Shown here: positions 21,486-31,847 of the stretch, in pieces
Layout of the letters: every line of letters begins with the position of its first letter
Position numbering within the stretch: the stretch's first letter is position 1
Source: Fulvia fulva
Taxonomy: Eukaryota > Ascomycota > Dothideomycetes > Mycosphaerellales > Mycosphaerellaceae
Length of the DNA stretch: 64,000 nt
NCBI RefSeq assembly: GCF_020509005.1
Contig: NC_063016.1
Coordinates: 62,001-126,000, forward strand
Direction: 5' to 3'
Notes under the pieces: generated by a model
Seen by the model: only the letters and a program-made list of their open reading frames with translations
Databases searched by the model: none
What the model was told of the DNA's origin: nothing
Translations under genes and position numbers: made by a program

Positions 21486-22259
21486 TTACGCTGCATCTTC
21501 CACGCTCGAGCATCGGATGTTGCCCTCGAAATGCCAATCCTCATCACTCGAGATATAACTTTCATGCCACTTTCGATCATTGCAGCCGGGCTCTTCAGCA
21601 GTGGCCTCGTCGAAGAAGTCGCCCATGGTGATGCCGGCCTCTCTCACCATTGCGGGCCTGATACTGCGCTGCCATCGACGGACGAGGAATAAGCTCTGGC
21701 AAGGCGGCTGGCTGAGGTACATCCTGCGCCAGCTTGCTTCGGGATAGTCGACTGCTGGCGAGCGATGTGGTTTGCGATCTGCGGGGAAGGAAATACACAC
21801 ATCCCAGGACCAGTGCTCGCTACCTCGCCTTCCTTTCCCCGCAGAACTGGGAGACAGGGTCGTCTGGCCCCCATCCGCGCCATCGCTCACAATGACCAGA
21901 GTAATAGTAGGGTAACAGCCTGGGAACGCGCGAAGCAGAAGACTATTATTCTCCGGCTTTCGACCTGGCCGATTGGCTTTACTGTATGCATCGAAAACTC
22001 GTCCTTCTAGATTCCAGTCTGGCTCCAGAAATAGCTTGCGCTTCAATCGTATGCTTCCTTCTATTGTATCGCGAAAACTGCGGCATGTGCGTTGCGACAA
22101 GAGCAGATCTTTCGTGCCGAGGTTCGAGAGGACGAGTTCGAGCAGTTCGGGGAGCGCGAACATGCGTGCTGCGGCGGAGGCATTGAAGGTCGCGGCGGGA
22201 GGTGTTGTGCTGTTTGAGGATGGTGGTCGCATGGGCAGGTTAAGCTGTGAGCTCGACAT
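21486..22259 (-). CDS. F-box protein
   Basis: 257 aa, single exon, ATG at 22259. After a Ser/Pro/Asn-rich leader, residues about 33-75 form an F-box: MFALPELLELVLSNLGTKDL followed by LLSQRTCRSFRDTIEGS. The next element, IRLKRKLFLEPDW, is typical of short F-box proteins of Dothideomycetes. The remainder has no LRR, WD40 or Kelch repeats. F-box proteins bind Skp1 and recruit targets to SCF ubiquitin ligases; the target is unknown. The frame is intact. It has the same general build as the two larger F-box-like proteins at 47.8-51.0 kb. Confidence 0.8.
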   Translation of the reverse strand: MSSSQLNLPMRPPSSNSTTPPAATFNASAAARMFALPELLELVLSNLGTKDLLLSQRTCRSFRDTIEGSIRLKRKLFLEPDWNLEGRVFDAYSKANRPGRKPENNSLLLRAFPGCYPTITLVIVSDGADGGQTTLSPSSAGKGRRGSEHWSWDVCISFPADRKPHRSPAVDYPEASWRRMYLSQPPCQSLFLVRRWQRSIRPAMVREAGITMGDFFDEATAEEPGCNDRKWHESYISSDEDWHFEGNIRCSSVEDAA

Positions 22260-23019
22260 CGTTAATGATGTTGCTTGTTCTGGCTGTGATGCTGCGGCTT
22301 TGAATGCTTCGCTCCAGAGGATGATCTGCAGATAGTCCCTCAGCTCACGCTACAACAGCAAAGAGCGCAAAGAAGAAGCTGGACAGCAATCTCGCAACAC
22401 AGAAGACGAGAAGAAGTAAACAAGCAAAGAAGTCGAAGTACCTCAGGTAGACGGCAATCTAATCAAACACTATTCGGCATCTCTCGGCCACCTTGTCATA
22501 CCACAATCATCACCAAGGACCGCAAGGACCGCAAGGCAAACGCAAGAATTGGAAAACCCAACCTATCAACGATCCCACCAGCTGACCTTGCCGTAGCCAG
22601 ATTGCTCCATTCCGCCGCGGCATGCCATTCGTGCGCACGTGCAATCGAGACTGGGGCTTGAAGAGGTCTACGTCAGCGGGGCACAACACGAGTGTGAGTG
22701 TGAGTGTGACGCGAGGCTAACGCGGGTTTGGTCTGCGGGGTCGTGGTGGGAGGGTGGTTTCTTGTTCTTTCGGATTTGCTGGTGAGGAGGACTCAGTGTG
22801 ATCTGGGTATATGCTTTACACAATAAGCAGTGCGGCCCCTTCATAAGCTGAAGCGAGCGGTAGATCGTTAAGGAGAGGCGTCCAGGGAGGACATGTCTAT
22901 GGACAGAGCTCGGACTTGGCAAGCAACGGCCAGATGACCAAGGAAGTACACCAGCTCACGAGCAGATCGCTTCCTTTCGTCAACAAGATGCGGTACACCT
23001 TCTCCAGAAATACCTTCAA
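22260..23019. other. Intergenic region
   Basis: Upstream of the F-box gene and downstream of the GH30 pseudogene. No gene seen. Short GTGTGAGTGTGAGTG-type tracts lie near 22690. Confidence 0.4.
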
Positions 23020-23870
23020 GACCTACTTTACACTCGACTACGCCTTCGGCAACACCCAACTAACCACACTGCGCCCCGGCACCCACTCCACCGCTGTCCC
23101 CCAGTAGTATTCACCACCATCCAAACATCACTGACCACCCTACCAACACCACCACCGTCCTCGTCGCATCCGGATTCAGCGTCGCAACACTCTGCACGCT
23201 CTCCCCCTTGTCATCACTCCCACTTGCTGACACCGGCATTAATTGGCATGTTTTTCGAAGACTGCGCCATCATGTTATACGCCGTGTCCAGCGTATAGCT
23301 CTCGCCTTCAGTTATTGTGACGAGTCCAGTACATTCCGAGCAGCCGTTGTAAAGGTGTCGGGAGTTGGAGCTATCGGCAGCGAGGCTCCAGGCTATGGCG
23401 CCGGAGGCCCAGTTCTGATGCGGTCACATGGCGAAGGCAGCGGCGTTGTACCAAGGTGAGGTGGAAGGGGTCCAGCATTCGGTCATGTATTGGAGAACAG
23501 TGGGGTTGGAGGCGTGAGACTGGGAGAGAACGTCCCAGCCGCCAGAGTAGCAGTGCCAGGCGACCGTATTAACGCTGGTATTGTCTCGGACTGTTTGTGG
23601 GCATCTATGATGGTCTGGATAATGTTAGTGATTTGAACGTCAGTAGCAGCAGGTGAGTCTCTCTTACCTATATTGTGATCGTACGCCCAAATTTGGGTCA
23701 TGAGATTGGCCTGAGTCAAAGCTGGCGCGATGCGGTTCTTGATCAGGAGAGCATTTTCGTAGTCGTAGATGTACATGCTTGGGTATGCAGCGGTGGAGTA
23801 GAGCAGTTCGTTCTGGATCGGCATGGCAATGATTGGGACACCAGCTTTCTGATATGCTTGGATCGCAAGT
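23020..23870 (-). pseudogene. GH30 glycoside hydrolase pseudogene (beta-1,6-glucanase-like)
   Basis: Reading the minus strand from about 23870: AYQKAGVPII, then MPIQNELLYSTAAYPSMYIY, then TQIWAYDHN, as in GH30 enzymes. An intron with good ends (GTAAGAG...ATCCAG, around 23680-23620) joins to NTVAWHCYSGGWDVLS, then NPTVLQYMTECWTPSTSPWY, then QNWASGAIAWSLAADSS. The acid/base Glu (QNE) and the nucleophile Glu (MTECW) are both still there. It is broken by a stop before AYQKAG (upstream half absent), an in-frame TGA after AAAFAM near 23422, and frameshifts in the C-terminal beta-domain (SWVLPK is followed by a stop). GH30 enzymes of this type cut beta-1,6-glucan outside the cell. Coordinates are approximate. 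Confidence 0.75.
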
Positions 23871-24239
23871 GATCATGCGAAGCTGCTTCCAACTTGTCAG
23901 ACATATATGCTTCGCAGTGGTCGTAGGCCACGGTGCACCACTTGCGGCATGTTGAAGAGCTCTGCATGGCTGTCATCCACATGAGCTCGTAGCAACCAGT
24001 CGATCGATTCCCGTGAACCACTTTCAGTCGACCGTGTTTGAGTGGTGAGGTCAATATATAATCGTCTCCGGCAGCTGTTTGGCAAGGCTTACCCCAACGT
24101 GAGAAGCTCACCGCCTGCTGCCGATCCCAGAATAGATTGAGTGGAGTGCTGATACCAACGCCAATACAGATCATCATCACCATCGCGCCAAGCCGGTGGC
24201 TTGTCGGAAGTCGTTGGCTATCGCAACGTCAGTCTGTCC
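23871..24239. other. Intergenic region
   Basis: A 146-codon minus-strand frame (23743-24183) overlaps the pseudogene and has no recognisable domain, so it is not called. Confidence 0.4.
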
Positions 24240-25298
24240 TCACAACACCACTTTCCTCGTGAACATACCAAAAGGTCTAATAGCAGCACAATCGCCGCTT
24301 TCATATTTGACCTCAGCCTCCGGTAGCCACGATCTAATCTTTTCAACTCGATTATGACTGGAAGGATGAGTACTCAAGAACTGAGGCGGCGCAGCTTGCT
24401 CCTCCTTCTCCATCCGAAGCCACAACCCAACAGCAGCCTCAGGGTTATAGCAACTTTCCGACATCATCAGCAATCCAATATAGTCGGCCTCGGCTTCCTG
24501 AGTCCGAGAACCAGGCCATGTGAAAGCTAGCTGACTGACGAACTGCCAGAGACTTGCATCGCCGCCGACAAGAAGACTGGTGATCAGCACCACCGGCAAG
24601 GTAAGGAAGCTCTGGCTCATCCTCTCGGCAGCATGATGCGCCACATTATGGGCAATCTCATGCCCCAAGACAGCAGCCAGCCCATCGTCGCCTTGACATA
24701 TATCCAGAATGCCTCGGAAGACGAACACCTTCCCGCCGGGTATCACGAACGCGTTCTTCATATCGTCGTTGATGACGTGTATCTCCCACTTCTCATCTGC
24801 CAGGCCTGAGTGTGGGATCAAGCGATCGAGGACTCTTTGCACTTGACGGTGTTCTTTGCTGAGAGGCGACATGAGCTTTCCGCTGAACTCTTGCATGGTC
24901 TGCTGGTACATTTGTCCGCCTATGGCTTGTTCTGTTTCCCGGCTGACGATGTTGAAACGGTTGCGGCCAGAGACTGGGACGGCTTCGAGGTTGTAGACGT
25001 AGAAAGCTCCAACGATGAAGGCTATGCCACCGACTTCATAGTAGAAGGTTGGTCGTGCAGCGCAGGTCTGAAAGAGGGCTCGCGATTGTTGGAAGCGCCG
25101 GTAGCTGAATGCTTGTCGTCGGTATGTGCGCTTCTGAGATTGATGCCATGTCTGCTGCCAGTCTGTCCGCGGTCGTGGCTGCTGGAAGGGTATGCTCGAT
25201 CGTGAGGTGAATGATGGCGTCGATGTGGTGGTCGTGAAGCTTCGGGTTGCTGATCGGAGGGCTGGACGGAAGGCCAGCAAGGTGCGCGGTACGGACAT
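24240..25298 (-). CDS. OMA1: Mitochondrial inner-membrane metalloprotease Oma1 (M48)
   Basis: 352 aa, single exon, ATG at 25298. The N-terminal 75 residues are Arg/Ser/Thr-rich and lack acidic residues, fitting a mitochondrial targeting sequence. A transmembrane segment follows (about 85-100, FIVGAFYVYNLEAV). The zinc site HEIAHNVAHHAAERMSQ is at about residue 212, and the third ligand lies in EAEADYIGLLMM. Preceding it, FVIPGGKVFVFRGILD is the usual M48 beta-hairpin. Oma1 is a stress-activated quality-control protease that cleaves inner-membrane proteins when membrane potential falls. Length and architecture match fungal Oma1. Confidence 0.92.
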   Translation of the reverse strand: MSVPRTLLAFRPALRSATRSFTTTTSTPSFTSRSSIPFQQPRPRTDWQQTWHQSQKRTYRRQAFSYRRFQQSRALFQTCAARPTFYYEVGGIAFIVGAFYVYNLEAVPVSGRNRFNIVSRETEQAIGGQMYQQTMQEFSGKLMSPLSKEHRQVQRVLDRLIPHSGLADEKWEIHVINDDMKNAFVIPGGKVFVFRGILDICQGDDGLAAVLGHEIAHNVAHHAAERMSQSFLTLPVVLITSLLVGGDASLWQFVSQLAFTWPGSRTQEAEADYIGLLMMSESCYNPEAAVGLWLRMEKEEQAAPPQFLSTHPSSHNRVEKIRSWLPEAEVKYESGDCAAIRPFGMFTRKVVL

Positions 25299-26144
25299 GC
25301 TGGATGTCGCGTGTTCGTGAGGTCCAAGGCTATGCTATCGCAGTCTCATGTCTGTGTATGCTGCATCGCGTGTTAGAGACAGAAGGAAGTGACGATGGAC
25401 TCGATCGGGAGAGGTCGGCGTCAGCATTCCTCCATCCCGTCGAGCTTCATGTTTCTTCGTGCTTCGAAACATCTCTTTCCTTACATGTACACCACACACG
25501 CAGTATGGCGTACTTGACTGACCGACACGCGATCGCAGGATAGTAAAGGTCTCCGTCGAGATACATGTATACCAACGCTCCCAAGCACGACACGAGCATT
25601 GATAATCGTCAGTGTCGACCCAGGCGGAGTCGTCCTTCGACGTCGCCGAGCACAAGCCAGAACCTTATGGACATGGACACTGCTCTCGAGCGCTCTCGTA
25701 GAACTAGCCCTAAGTGCAGTCGATCTGATCGTCCACGCGGATGAGAAGTCAACCCCGGCGACTTGGAAGGTGTTGGTTCGAGAACCCTTTGTATGGCCCC
25801 ACCAGATCTACTGCGCAGAATACCCTGCACTGCCACGCTTCGCTTCGGCACTGCCCCAGCATCACAGCCAACATCGATCCTCAGGACGCTAACAGCTCGG
25901 CCTACGTATCATAGCCAGCGATGGACGCCATTTCGAGAAGTGCTATACCAGTGCCCTATCAGCCGCACACAAGCACTGCCATTGCTGCCTTTGAAAGTGT
26001 TGGCTGTGTACAGTTCTTAGCCATGTGGGTCGAATATAAAGCGAAGTGTGGCATCCATTGTTGCACCTGATGTTACACAAGCACATCACGCTGACAACAT
26101 TACAACTACAATCTTGTCAATATACACATTCAGACTGAACCATC
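25299..26144. other. 846-bp divergent intergenic region
   Basis: Upstream regions of oma1 and of the small gene at 26145. No convincing gene; short open frames lack any domain. Confidence 0.5.
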
Positions 26145-26503
26145 ATGTCCGAACCAGCTTACACTGCGAACAGCACCAACCACCAAGTCCCAACCCTGAA
26201 ACACTGTCCCAGCGCAACAGATCTGGATATGGAGTACACCAGAGAAGCTCCGATTGAAGAGAAGCCCTCGAAGCGACAGTTCTTCAAGCGAAGCAAGACG
26301 GAACCAGTACCAACCTGGAAGCGCGAGCAGGAGAAGAAGTTCAAGGATTGGGAGAAAGCAATGTGAGCCACCATTCAATGATGCGCGTTAGTTCATCATA
26401 CTAACATCCATGCAGGAGCAAGCAAACGAGCAGCACCAGTACCTTCACCGACTTCTACCGCCCAAGCAAAAACAACAAAGCCTGGTGGATCTTCTGGCTA
26501 TGA
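26145..26503 (+). CDS. Small hypothetical protein with charged body and hydrophobic C-terminus, two exons
   Basis: Exons 26145-26362 and 26416-26503; intron GTGAGC...TGCAG of 53 nt with a CTAAC branch site shortly before its end; 101 aa. I do not recognise the protein. The first part is polar, the middle is strongly basic/charged (KPSKRQFFKRSKTE, WKREQEKKFKDWEKAM), then a Ser/Thr-rich stretch, and the chain ends KAWWIFWL. The aromatic tail could dip into a membrane. The ATG has a good context (ACCATC-ATG) after a C/A-rich leader, and splicing keeps the frame, so it looks real. Its 3' end lies 31 bp from the end of the DUF3237-like gene on the other strand. Confidence 0.6.
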
Positions 26504-26533
26504 TATGTCCCACGGCCATCACACCAACCACCA

Positions 26534-27262
26534 CTACCCACTCCCACCAGGCGGCAACAACGCCAAAATCGCCTCGCCATCAATCCTCCCATTCGGCAGC
26601 ACTCTCCAAACATCAACAATCCCTCTCCCGGTCCTGAACTCGCTCTGCATGCTAGCCACGAACGTCCCAAAGATTACATCCTCGCCAAACACATCAAGTG
26701 GACCTAGGGTCTGGACTTTGTACAAGCCGTACCGAGCTTCGTTCGCGTACTGGATGGTGGCCTGCGCGTCCATGATCAAGGTCGACTGGGCTGGGGAGGT
26801 GGTGTTGACGGTGTATTGGTTCGTGAGGAACTTCGGAAACTCCGTCAGCAACGGAGACGACGACGGCGGTGGAGAGAAGCGACCAACGCTATGCGCCCCA
26901 TCCGTACCAGCAGGAACAAGCTCACTTGCCGCACCAATAGGCAGGACGCTCGCAGTAATCTCACCCGTCACATTACCTGAGAACGACATCAACACTCGAG
27001 CTCAACACACAAGACACCACGCAGACCTATTACCAGCATGGACATGACCATGAACACGAACGTACCCGCCCCATCATCAACCCTCCCAACCATCCCATAC
27101 ATGCTGGTCGTACTCGTCGGCACGCTAACATTACGCCTCCGCATGAACGAAAGGCTGCAGTATGGGAGGGTTAACCGTAAATGTAAACGTAAACGTCGTT
27201 CCCTGCGCCAAAGCGAAAGTGAAGGGCGCTGCGAGGGTGATGAGGTACTTGAGGATGGTCAT
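26534..27262 (-). pseudogene. Secreted DUF3237-like protein, splice model unresolved, possibly a relic
   Basis: The minus strand has a clear start at ATG 27262: MTILKYLITLAAPFTFALAQ is a signal peptide, followed by GTTFTFTFTVNPPILQPF, like the first strand of secreted DUF3237 proteins. A second open block (26995-26534) reads GNVTGEITASVLPIGAASEL, later STLIMDAQATIQYANEARYG, and ends RIDGEAILALLPPGGSG, fitting the rest of that beta-barrel family. I could not find a GT-AG intron of right phase that joins the two blocks: the best donor (27134, GTAATG) is phase 2 while the obvious acceptor needs phase 1. Either there is a second small intron or a frameshift. The DUF3237 assignment is by pattern only. 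Confidence 0.4.
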
Positions 27263-28066
27263 CGTGTCGAGGTTGGACATGGGAAAGCAAAAGCAGAAGC
27301 AGGTGCAGGTGCTTGGACGTGATGGGATATTGATCTACTACGAATTCAGCAGCGTGTGATTCCAGGAGAGTTTTATATGTGATCAATCATCAATGATCAA
27401 TGAGCTACGTCTATCCTGCCCGCTACAAGTACGAAATCCTCCCACCCATCTCATCGCATCTCACCTCGCAGTCCAGGCTGCATTGGATCAGCTGAAGTCG
27501 TGAAAACCTCGTCTTGGCGTGAGATAAAAGGTGTTCTGCTACGACAGCTCTTAGAACGGGGGGTACTGATGACGAGCTCAAAGTGCGCTGAGATAGAAAT
27601 CCGCCGAACATGCAATCCAGGGGCGTATGCATGGGAGGCCTCACCATTAACCAAAGCGTCGGGTAGACGGCCGCAAGCCCCTCTCTGGACATTCCCAATC
27701 GCTCCACGAGTGCGTACCTCACGTTACTACTGCTGACAGGACTGTCAAGGCGCCTTGAGACGGAAGTGTCAGTCAGGCCGGTGTGCATGCTGGAAAGCGT
27801 AGCCACAAGGCGGCCCCGCTCACTTCCATCAGATCGGAAGCCAAATGCGCGCATCATTTGGAGCGTACATGTATCTAGTAGTACTGTCGTCTCATCTCAT
27901 ACAAAGCCATGGGGTATCATGCTCCGAAGCACACCTCCAAGAAACGCCGTGCCGAAGTCATTCAAGACTTCTTCTCAATACCTTTTACCCAAAACGCCGC
28001 ATCACTTCGTTGTTATCCCCCATGCTTGAAGATCCCTAAAGAGGCACCTCTGCTTGACAGTATCCT
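27263..28066. other. Intergenic region
   Basis: Upstream of the DUF3237-like gene and downstream of ceg1; no gene seen. Confidence 0.45.
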
Positions 28067-29419
28067 CTAGTCCTCATATCTCGGCCCATCATCTTCCTCC
28101 TCTTTGACCTCCTCCTTCTTCGACGGGGCCTGCTGTTGGTGAGCCTGCTGCGCCTTAGCAGCCTCATGCCTCCTCCGCTGCTCTTCTTCCTGTCTGGCCT
28201 TCTGCTTCTGCTCCTGCTCAGCCTGCCTTGCTTTCCAATTGCGTTTGATCTCGCCTGCCTCTCTTATAAGATCCTGCTCCGACACCGCATCTTCGATACT
28301 CTCAATCACGCTCGTCACCACGCTATAATGATTCGCGTCAGTCTTATCGTCGCGAAAGCGCGGGTAGCCATCGTCTAGCTTGGGTCTCCAGTGCCCAGTG
28401 TCGGCGTCACGCCAGCATTCGATGATGCGCCAGTCGATCATCTCGCGCTTGGCCATGATGGCATTCCACTCTTCCTGCGTGAGGTGCAGCTCGGCGAAGT
28501 TGTGGTAGCCTTTCATGTTGTTGGGTCCGCCGTTGACGTGCAGCTCGATGCGGGGTGGTTGCTCGTAGTCCTCGTACTCGCCTTCGTCGTCGACTTCTTT
28601 GGGGTGTTCGCAGTATTGCAGGCGGAAGTCGACGGTGTTTTCGTGCGGCGGTTTCCATTTGAGGATGTGCTTGTCGGTGCCGGGCACGTAGCCTGTACCA
28701 AGGCAGGTAAAGATCAGACCGTCGTTGCCGTGTGGAAGCGTGGGGATAACGTCTTTGAACATCATCTCGATGCCGTAGCTGAGCTGGGGATTCTTGACAC
28801 TGAGGTGGAAGGGTTGTAACTTTGCTTCTCCAGGCCAATCCTTCGCGAAAGCTTTCCATGGCTCGTACACGGCGGTCTTGAAGCGCCCAATTCGACTGTT
28901 GTAGGGCTTGTCCATGACAGACTGACGATCCAACGCGAGTATGTCGAACATCAAGTATGTCAGCTGCTGTGTGCCGTGCTTGTGGACCTGCCGCACGAGC
29001 TCTCCATCTAGTATTGTGCCACGATGCCAGGTCTGAATGTGGTATGCCGGGACTCGCGGCTTGCCTGTACGCTCATCTTTGTTCGGCAGTGGTACAGAGA
29101 GCCATCCATTCGATATGTAGTAGTAATCGTTCTTGCGATCAATCAAGAATTGAGCTTCTTGCGGTTGGCCGCCTTCCGCGAGGGTCTGGTCGAGGTAGAG
29201 GAGGCATCTTATACCATCCGTCTTCTCAGCCACATAGTAGTCTTGCTCTTTCAGTTCGCGCAGGTGCTTTCGCGCGAACGACACAGGCTGAGCGCCGGGG
29301 AACTTGGTGCTGCGTTGCTGGAGCAGGTCGCTGACATTCTGGCGCCAAAACTCGGCGTCGTCGTGCGATAGCTTTGTGGTGTGGAGTTCGGGATCGTCGA
29401 GCCTGATGGCGGAGCCCAT
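28067..29419 (-). CDS. CEG1: mRNA capping enzyme, guanylyltransferase subunit
   Basis: 450 aa, single exon. I take ATG 29419 (MGSAIRLDDPELHTTK), the usual start in this family; the frame is open a little further but without ATG. The covalent nucleotidyl Lys is in EKTDGIRCLLYL (K66). Later motifs are visible: LIDRKNDYYYI, the IL-DGELV box (TILDGELVRQVH), DILALDRQSV, NDGLIFTCLG and the K-W-KPP element (HILKWKPPHENTVDFRL). The C-terminal OB-fold is followed by a Gln/Glu/Lys-rich coiled tail ending EEEDDGPRYED. The enzyme transfers GMP to the 5' diphosphate end of nascent mRNA and rides on the phosphorylated Pol II tail. In yeast it pairs with a separate triphosphatase (Cet1), which is not in this window. 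Confidence 0.93.
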   Translation of the reverse strand: MGSAIRLDDPELHTTKLSHDDAEFWRQNVSDLLQQRSTKFPGAQPVSFARKHLRELKEQDYYVAEKTDGIRCLLYLDQTLAEGGQPQEAQFLIDRKNDYYYISNGWLSVPLPNKDERTGKPRVPAYHIQTWHRGTILDGELVRQVHKHGTQQLTYLMFDILALDRQSVMDKPYNSRIGRFKTAVYEPWKAFAKDWPGEAKLQPFHLSVKNPQLSYGIEMMFKDVIPTLPHGNDGLIFTCLGTGYVPGTDKHILKWKPPHENTVDFRLQYCEHPKEVDDEGEYEDYEQPPRIELHVNGGPNNMKGYHNFAELHLTQEEWNAIMAKREMIDWRIIECWRDADTGHWRPKLDDGYPRFRDDKTDANHYSVVTSVIESIEDAVSEQDLIREAGEIKRNWKARQAEQEQKQKARQEEEQRRRHEAAKAQQAHQQQAPSKKEEVKEEEDDGPRYED

Positions 29420-29962
29420 GTTGGCGAGGGATGCTGCAGTCAATCAGAGGGGCGGATCAAGTCGCAAGTATCATGATTGCCATGCCCGTTGCTTGTCGTC
29501 TTCTTGGCCGCATCTCGGCGCGTGAAGTACACAAAGCCAACGGCTTTCTCCGCGGGCGGAACCCCCCGCGGCATTCCCGGAATCACTTCTTTTGGGCACT
29601 GCAGGTGCTCACCTGCACTTTGGCGGTCCTCCTATCACCTACCTCCTACCACGACTTCCCACTGCATCTTCAAGACCTCCCGGCATCTTTGTCTTCCGCG
29701 CACTCGAGCCGGCAACGAGTAGGAGGTGGAGCGCTCATGAGGGAAGGTCGCCGACCCCCGATGTACCTTCCTCAAGACGTGCAAGACGGTCGATATCGTT
29801 GCAACTTGAGTCATGGATACTTGAGGCCCAGCCTTGACGATGGCTATCAACCTTCGTCTTGAGTTACCATCATCTCGACTTTCGCCTCTCAATTCACCGG
29901 TCAGCAATTGTGTAATCACGCGGTACAAAGAACAGGCATGGTGATGATGATGGCGATCACAG
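29420..29962. other. Intergenic region
   Basis: Upstream of ceg1 and of the decayed regulator; a 143-codon frame (29431-29862) shows no domain. No Zn2Cys6 cluster was found here on either strand. Confidence 0.4.
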
Positions 29963-31847
29963 TTGCAGAGGGCCAGACATGTGCATCTGGCCTGGGCACG
30001 ACCAGTCTACCCACCAACGACTTACGACGACACGCAGCAGGCCTCACTTCTTAGGCATTTTGCACCTCCTCGGCTTGCCCTTCATGCCCCATCAACAGAA
30101 CGTGCAGCTCTAGGATTCCTACCCCAAGAATGTTCTATGACCGATGTGGAACTGGCAAGCCGATTCCCTTCTGCATATCCCTCCTTGCAGCCCGTCGGAG
30201 AAGCAGACGTTACTCTTCCCAAGCATGCACAAGGACCGACGAGTAATGCAGTAGCCAAGCCGTACTGCTACCCGGGTCTCGACACTATCCCCGTTAGCAC
30301 ATAGACCAAGATCGTCGCGAGCCGTACATTCACTGCAAGGGTCATCTCAACCTCTTTCGAGACCGAGCACGCATGCACGGGAGTGCTCGATGCTCAGTCG
30401 TTCCTCGGGGATATGGTGTTTAGATCGAGCAAGTACTGTTACCCATTGCTGTTCGCTGCTCTAATGTACAAAGCATGCGTATGTCACTGATGCATCAAAC
30501 AAAAATGCAGCGCTGACTATTAGCAGACACTCTACCACGCTGTCGACAGTGCGGCTCGAGTCCTGAAGAACAAGTTCTTGGTCGAAGCTACATGCCTGTG
30601 GCAAATATCAACAGACTCTCTGATCACGATTGCGAGTGGCATTATGCTCTGCCGCGCCTGCTTGGTGGATGGACGTGACGAGAGGGCCGCATCCTTTAGC
30701 GTGCAGACCATAGCTATGGCGGATAGACTCGATCTAGCCTGCCACTATCCAGCTTCTGTTACGAGGTTTCGGAACTTGTCACCAGCTGATGCCCGCTTCC
30801 ATGCCTATATCGCGTGGGGTCACTTTGCATTCCACTCCAAGAGGTCTATCGCCTATACAGATCCCGCGCCGGAATATGCACCCAATTGTCCAATGTAGGT
30901 GCCCCCCAAAAGAAGTCCAGCAAAAGATGACGTTACACGCCCTTGCGGCGTACACCTTGAGCTCACTACCATGAGATAGCACAAATCTAACGAGTATCGC
31001 TAGTCCCGGCGGAGACTGGACGCAACCCGTGGCACAACCACCTTATGCTGGCGAGATGTCCGCAATCATGGCCAACTTCTGGACAGTCATGCTACCGGCT
31101 TGTTCATACTACTACCTCGTCCGCAGCAGGTCCTTTGCACAGGCACAGCTCCTCGTCATCGCCGAAATGGTATACAAAACGCTCCTCGATTGGTCCAAGA
31201 GCCTCGACACAATCGCAGCTAGCGCGCCGCGCAGTGATCTCGCCTTCCATCACCTCGCAAATTGTCGGTACGTCTACTATTCTCAACCCAACTCCCCCAT
31301 GACCGGCGATCGCGTTGACAGATCCAGTAGCATATGCCTCCACGTAAGCATCATGGACCTCTTCCGCCCCTTCCTCGGCCTAGGCTACAACCTCGCCTCC
31401 TTCAGCGCCGGCACAGTCCCCGAATCCGTCTTCATGGCCTCTCTCACCCAACTCAAGCAAACAGTCCTCACCGTCCACACCACAAGCCGCACCGAATGGC
31501 AAATCCCCATGTAGGGCGCCGGCTGCCTCTGGCTCACCAACGCCGTGCTCCGCGACACCTCCGACCCCGACAGGGGCTTCTACCTCACGCTATGCCTGAA
31601 CGCCTTCCTGCGCATGTCGTGCTGGTTCTCGTTTGCAAGGAATCTTGTTCCCGGTGTGTTGTCGATGGCGGTGCGGCACGGGCGGATGAATGTGGCGAGG
31701 GCGCTGGAGGTGTATCGATCTATGCCGAAGGATGGGGAGTTGGGGGAGCTGGAGATGGGAGGGCTGGATGGGGATTGTGGGAGTGGGTATATGGTGCTGG
31801 ATTTTGAATTGGCGGTGGATACGGTGCAGGATGCTGTGGCTTCGTAG
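29963..31847 (+). pseudogene. Zn2Cys6-family transcription regulator, decayed (middle homology region)
   Basis: The retained part is the fungal transcription factor middle homology region: FLGDMVFRSSKYCYPLLFAA, then TDSLITIASGIMLCRA, then SVQTIAMADRLDLAC, then MAQPPYAGEMSAIMANFW, then SIMDLFRPFLG, then NAVLRDTSDPDRGFYLTLCL. Three introns are still well formed: 30479-30526 (GTATGT...CAG), 30895-31003 (GTAGGT...TAG) and a probable 54-nt one at about 31269-31323. They join in frame. The frame is nonetheless interrupted by TAG at 30302-30304 and at 31512-31514, with homologous sequence continuing in the same frame after each. No ATG or zinc cluster is found at the 5' side; TGA codons occur at 29942-29950. 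It resembles NirA-like regulators in order of motifs. Confidence 0.7.

Noticed and set aside
25770..25800. GGTTCGAGAACC, a B-box-like string
   Set aside because: No A-box or cloverleaf upstream within tRNA distance.
31512..31514. TAG in the regulator pseudogene as part of an intron (ATGTAGGG donor)
   Set aside because: The next acceptor would remove the conserved NAVLRDTSDPD block, so a real stop is more likely.
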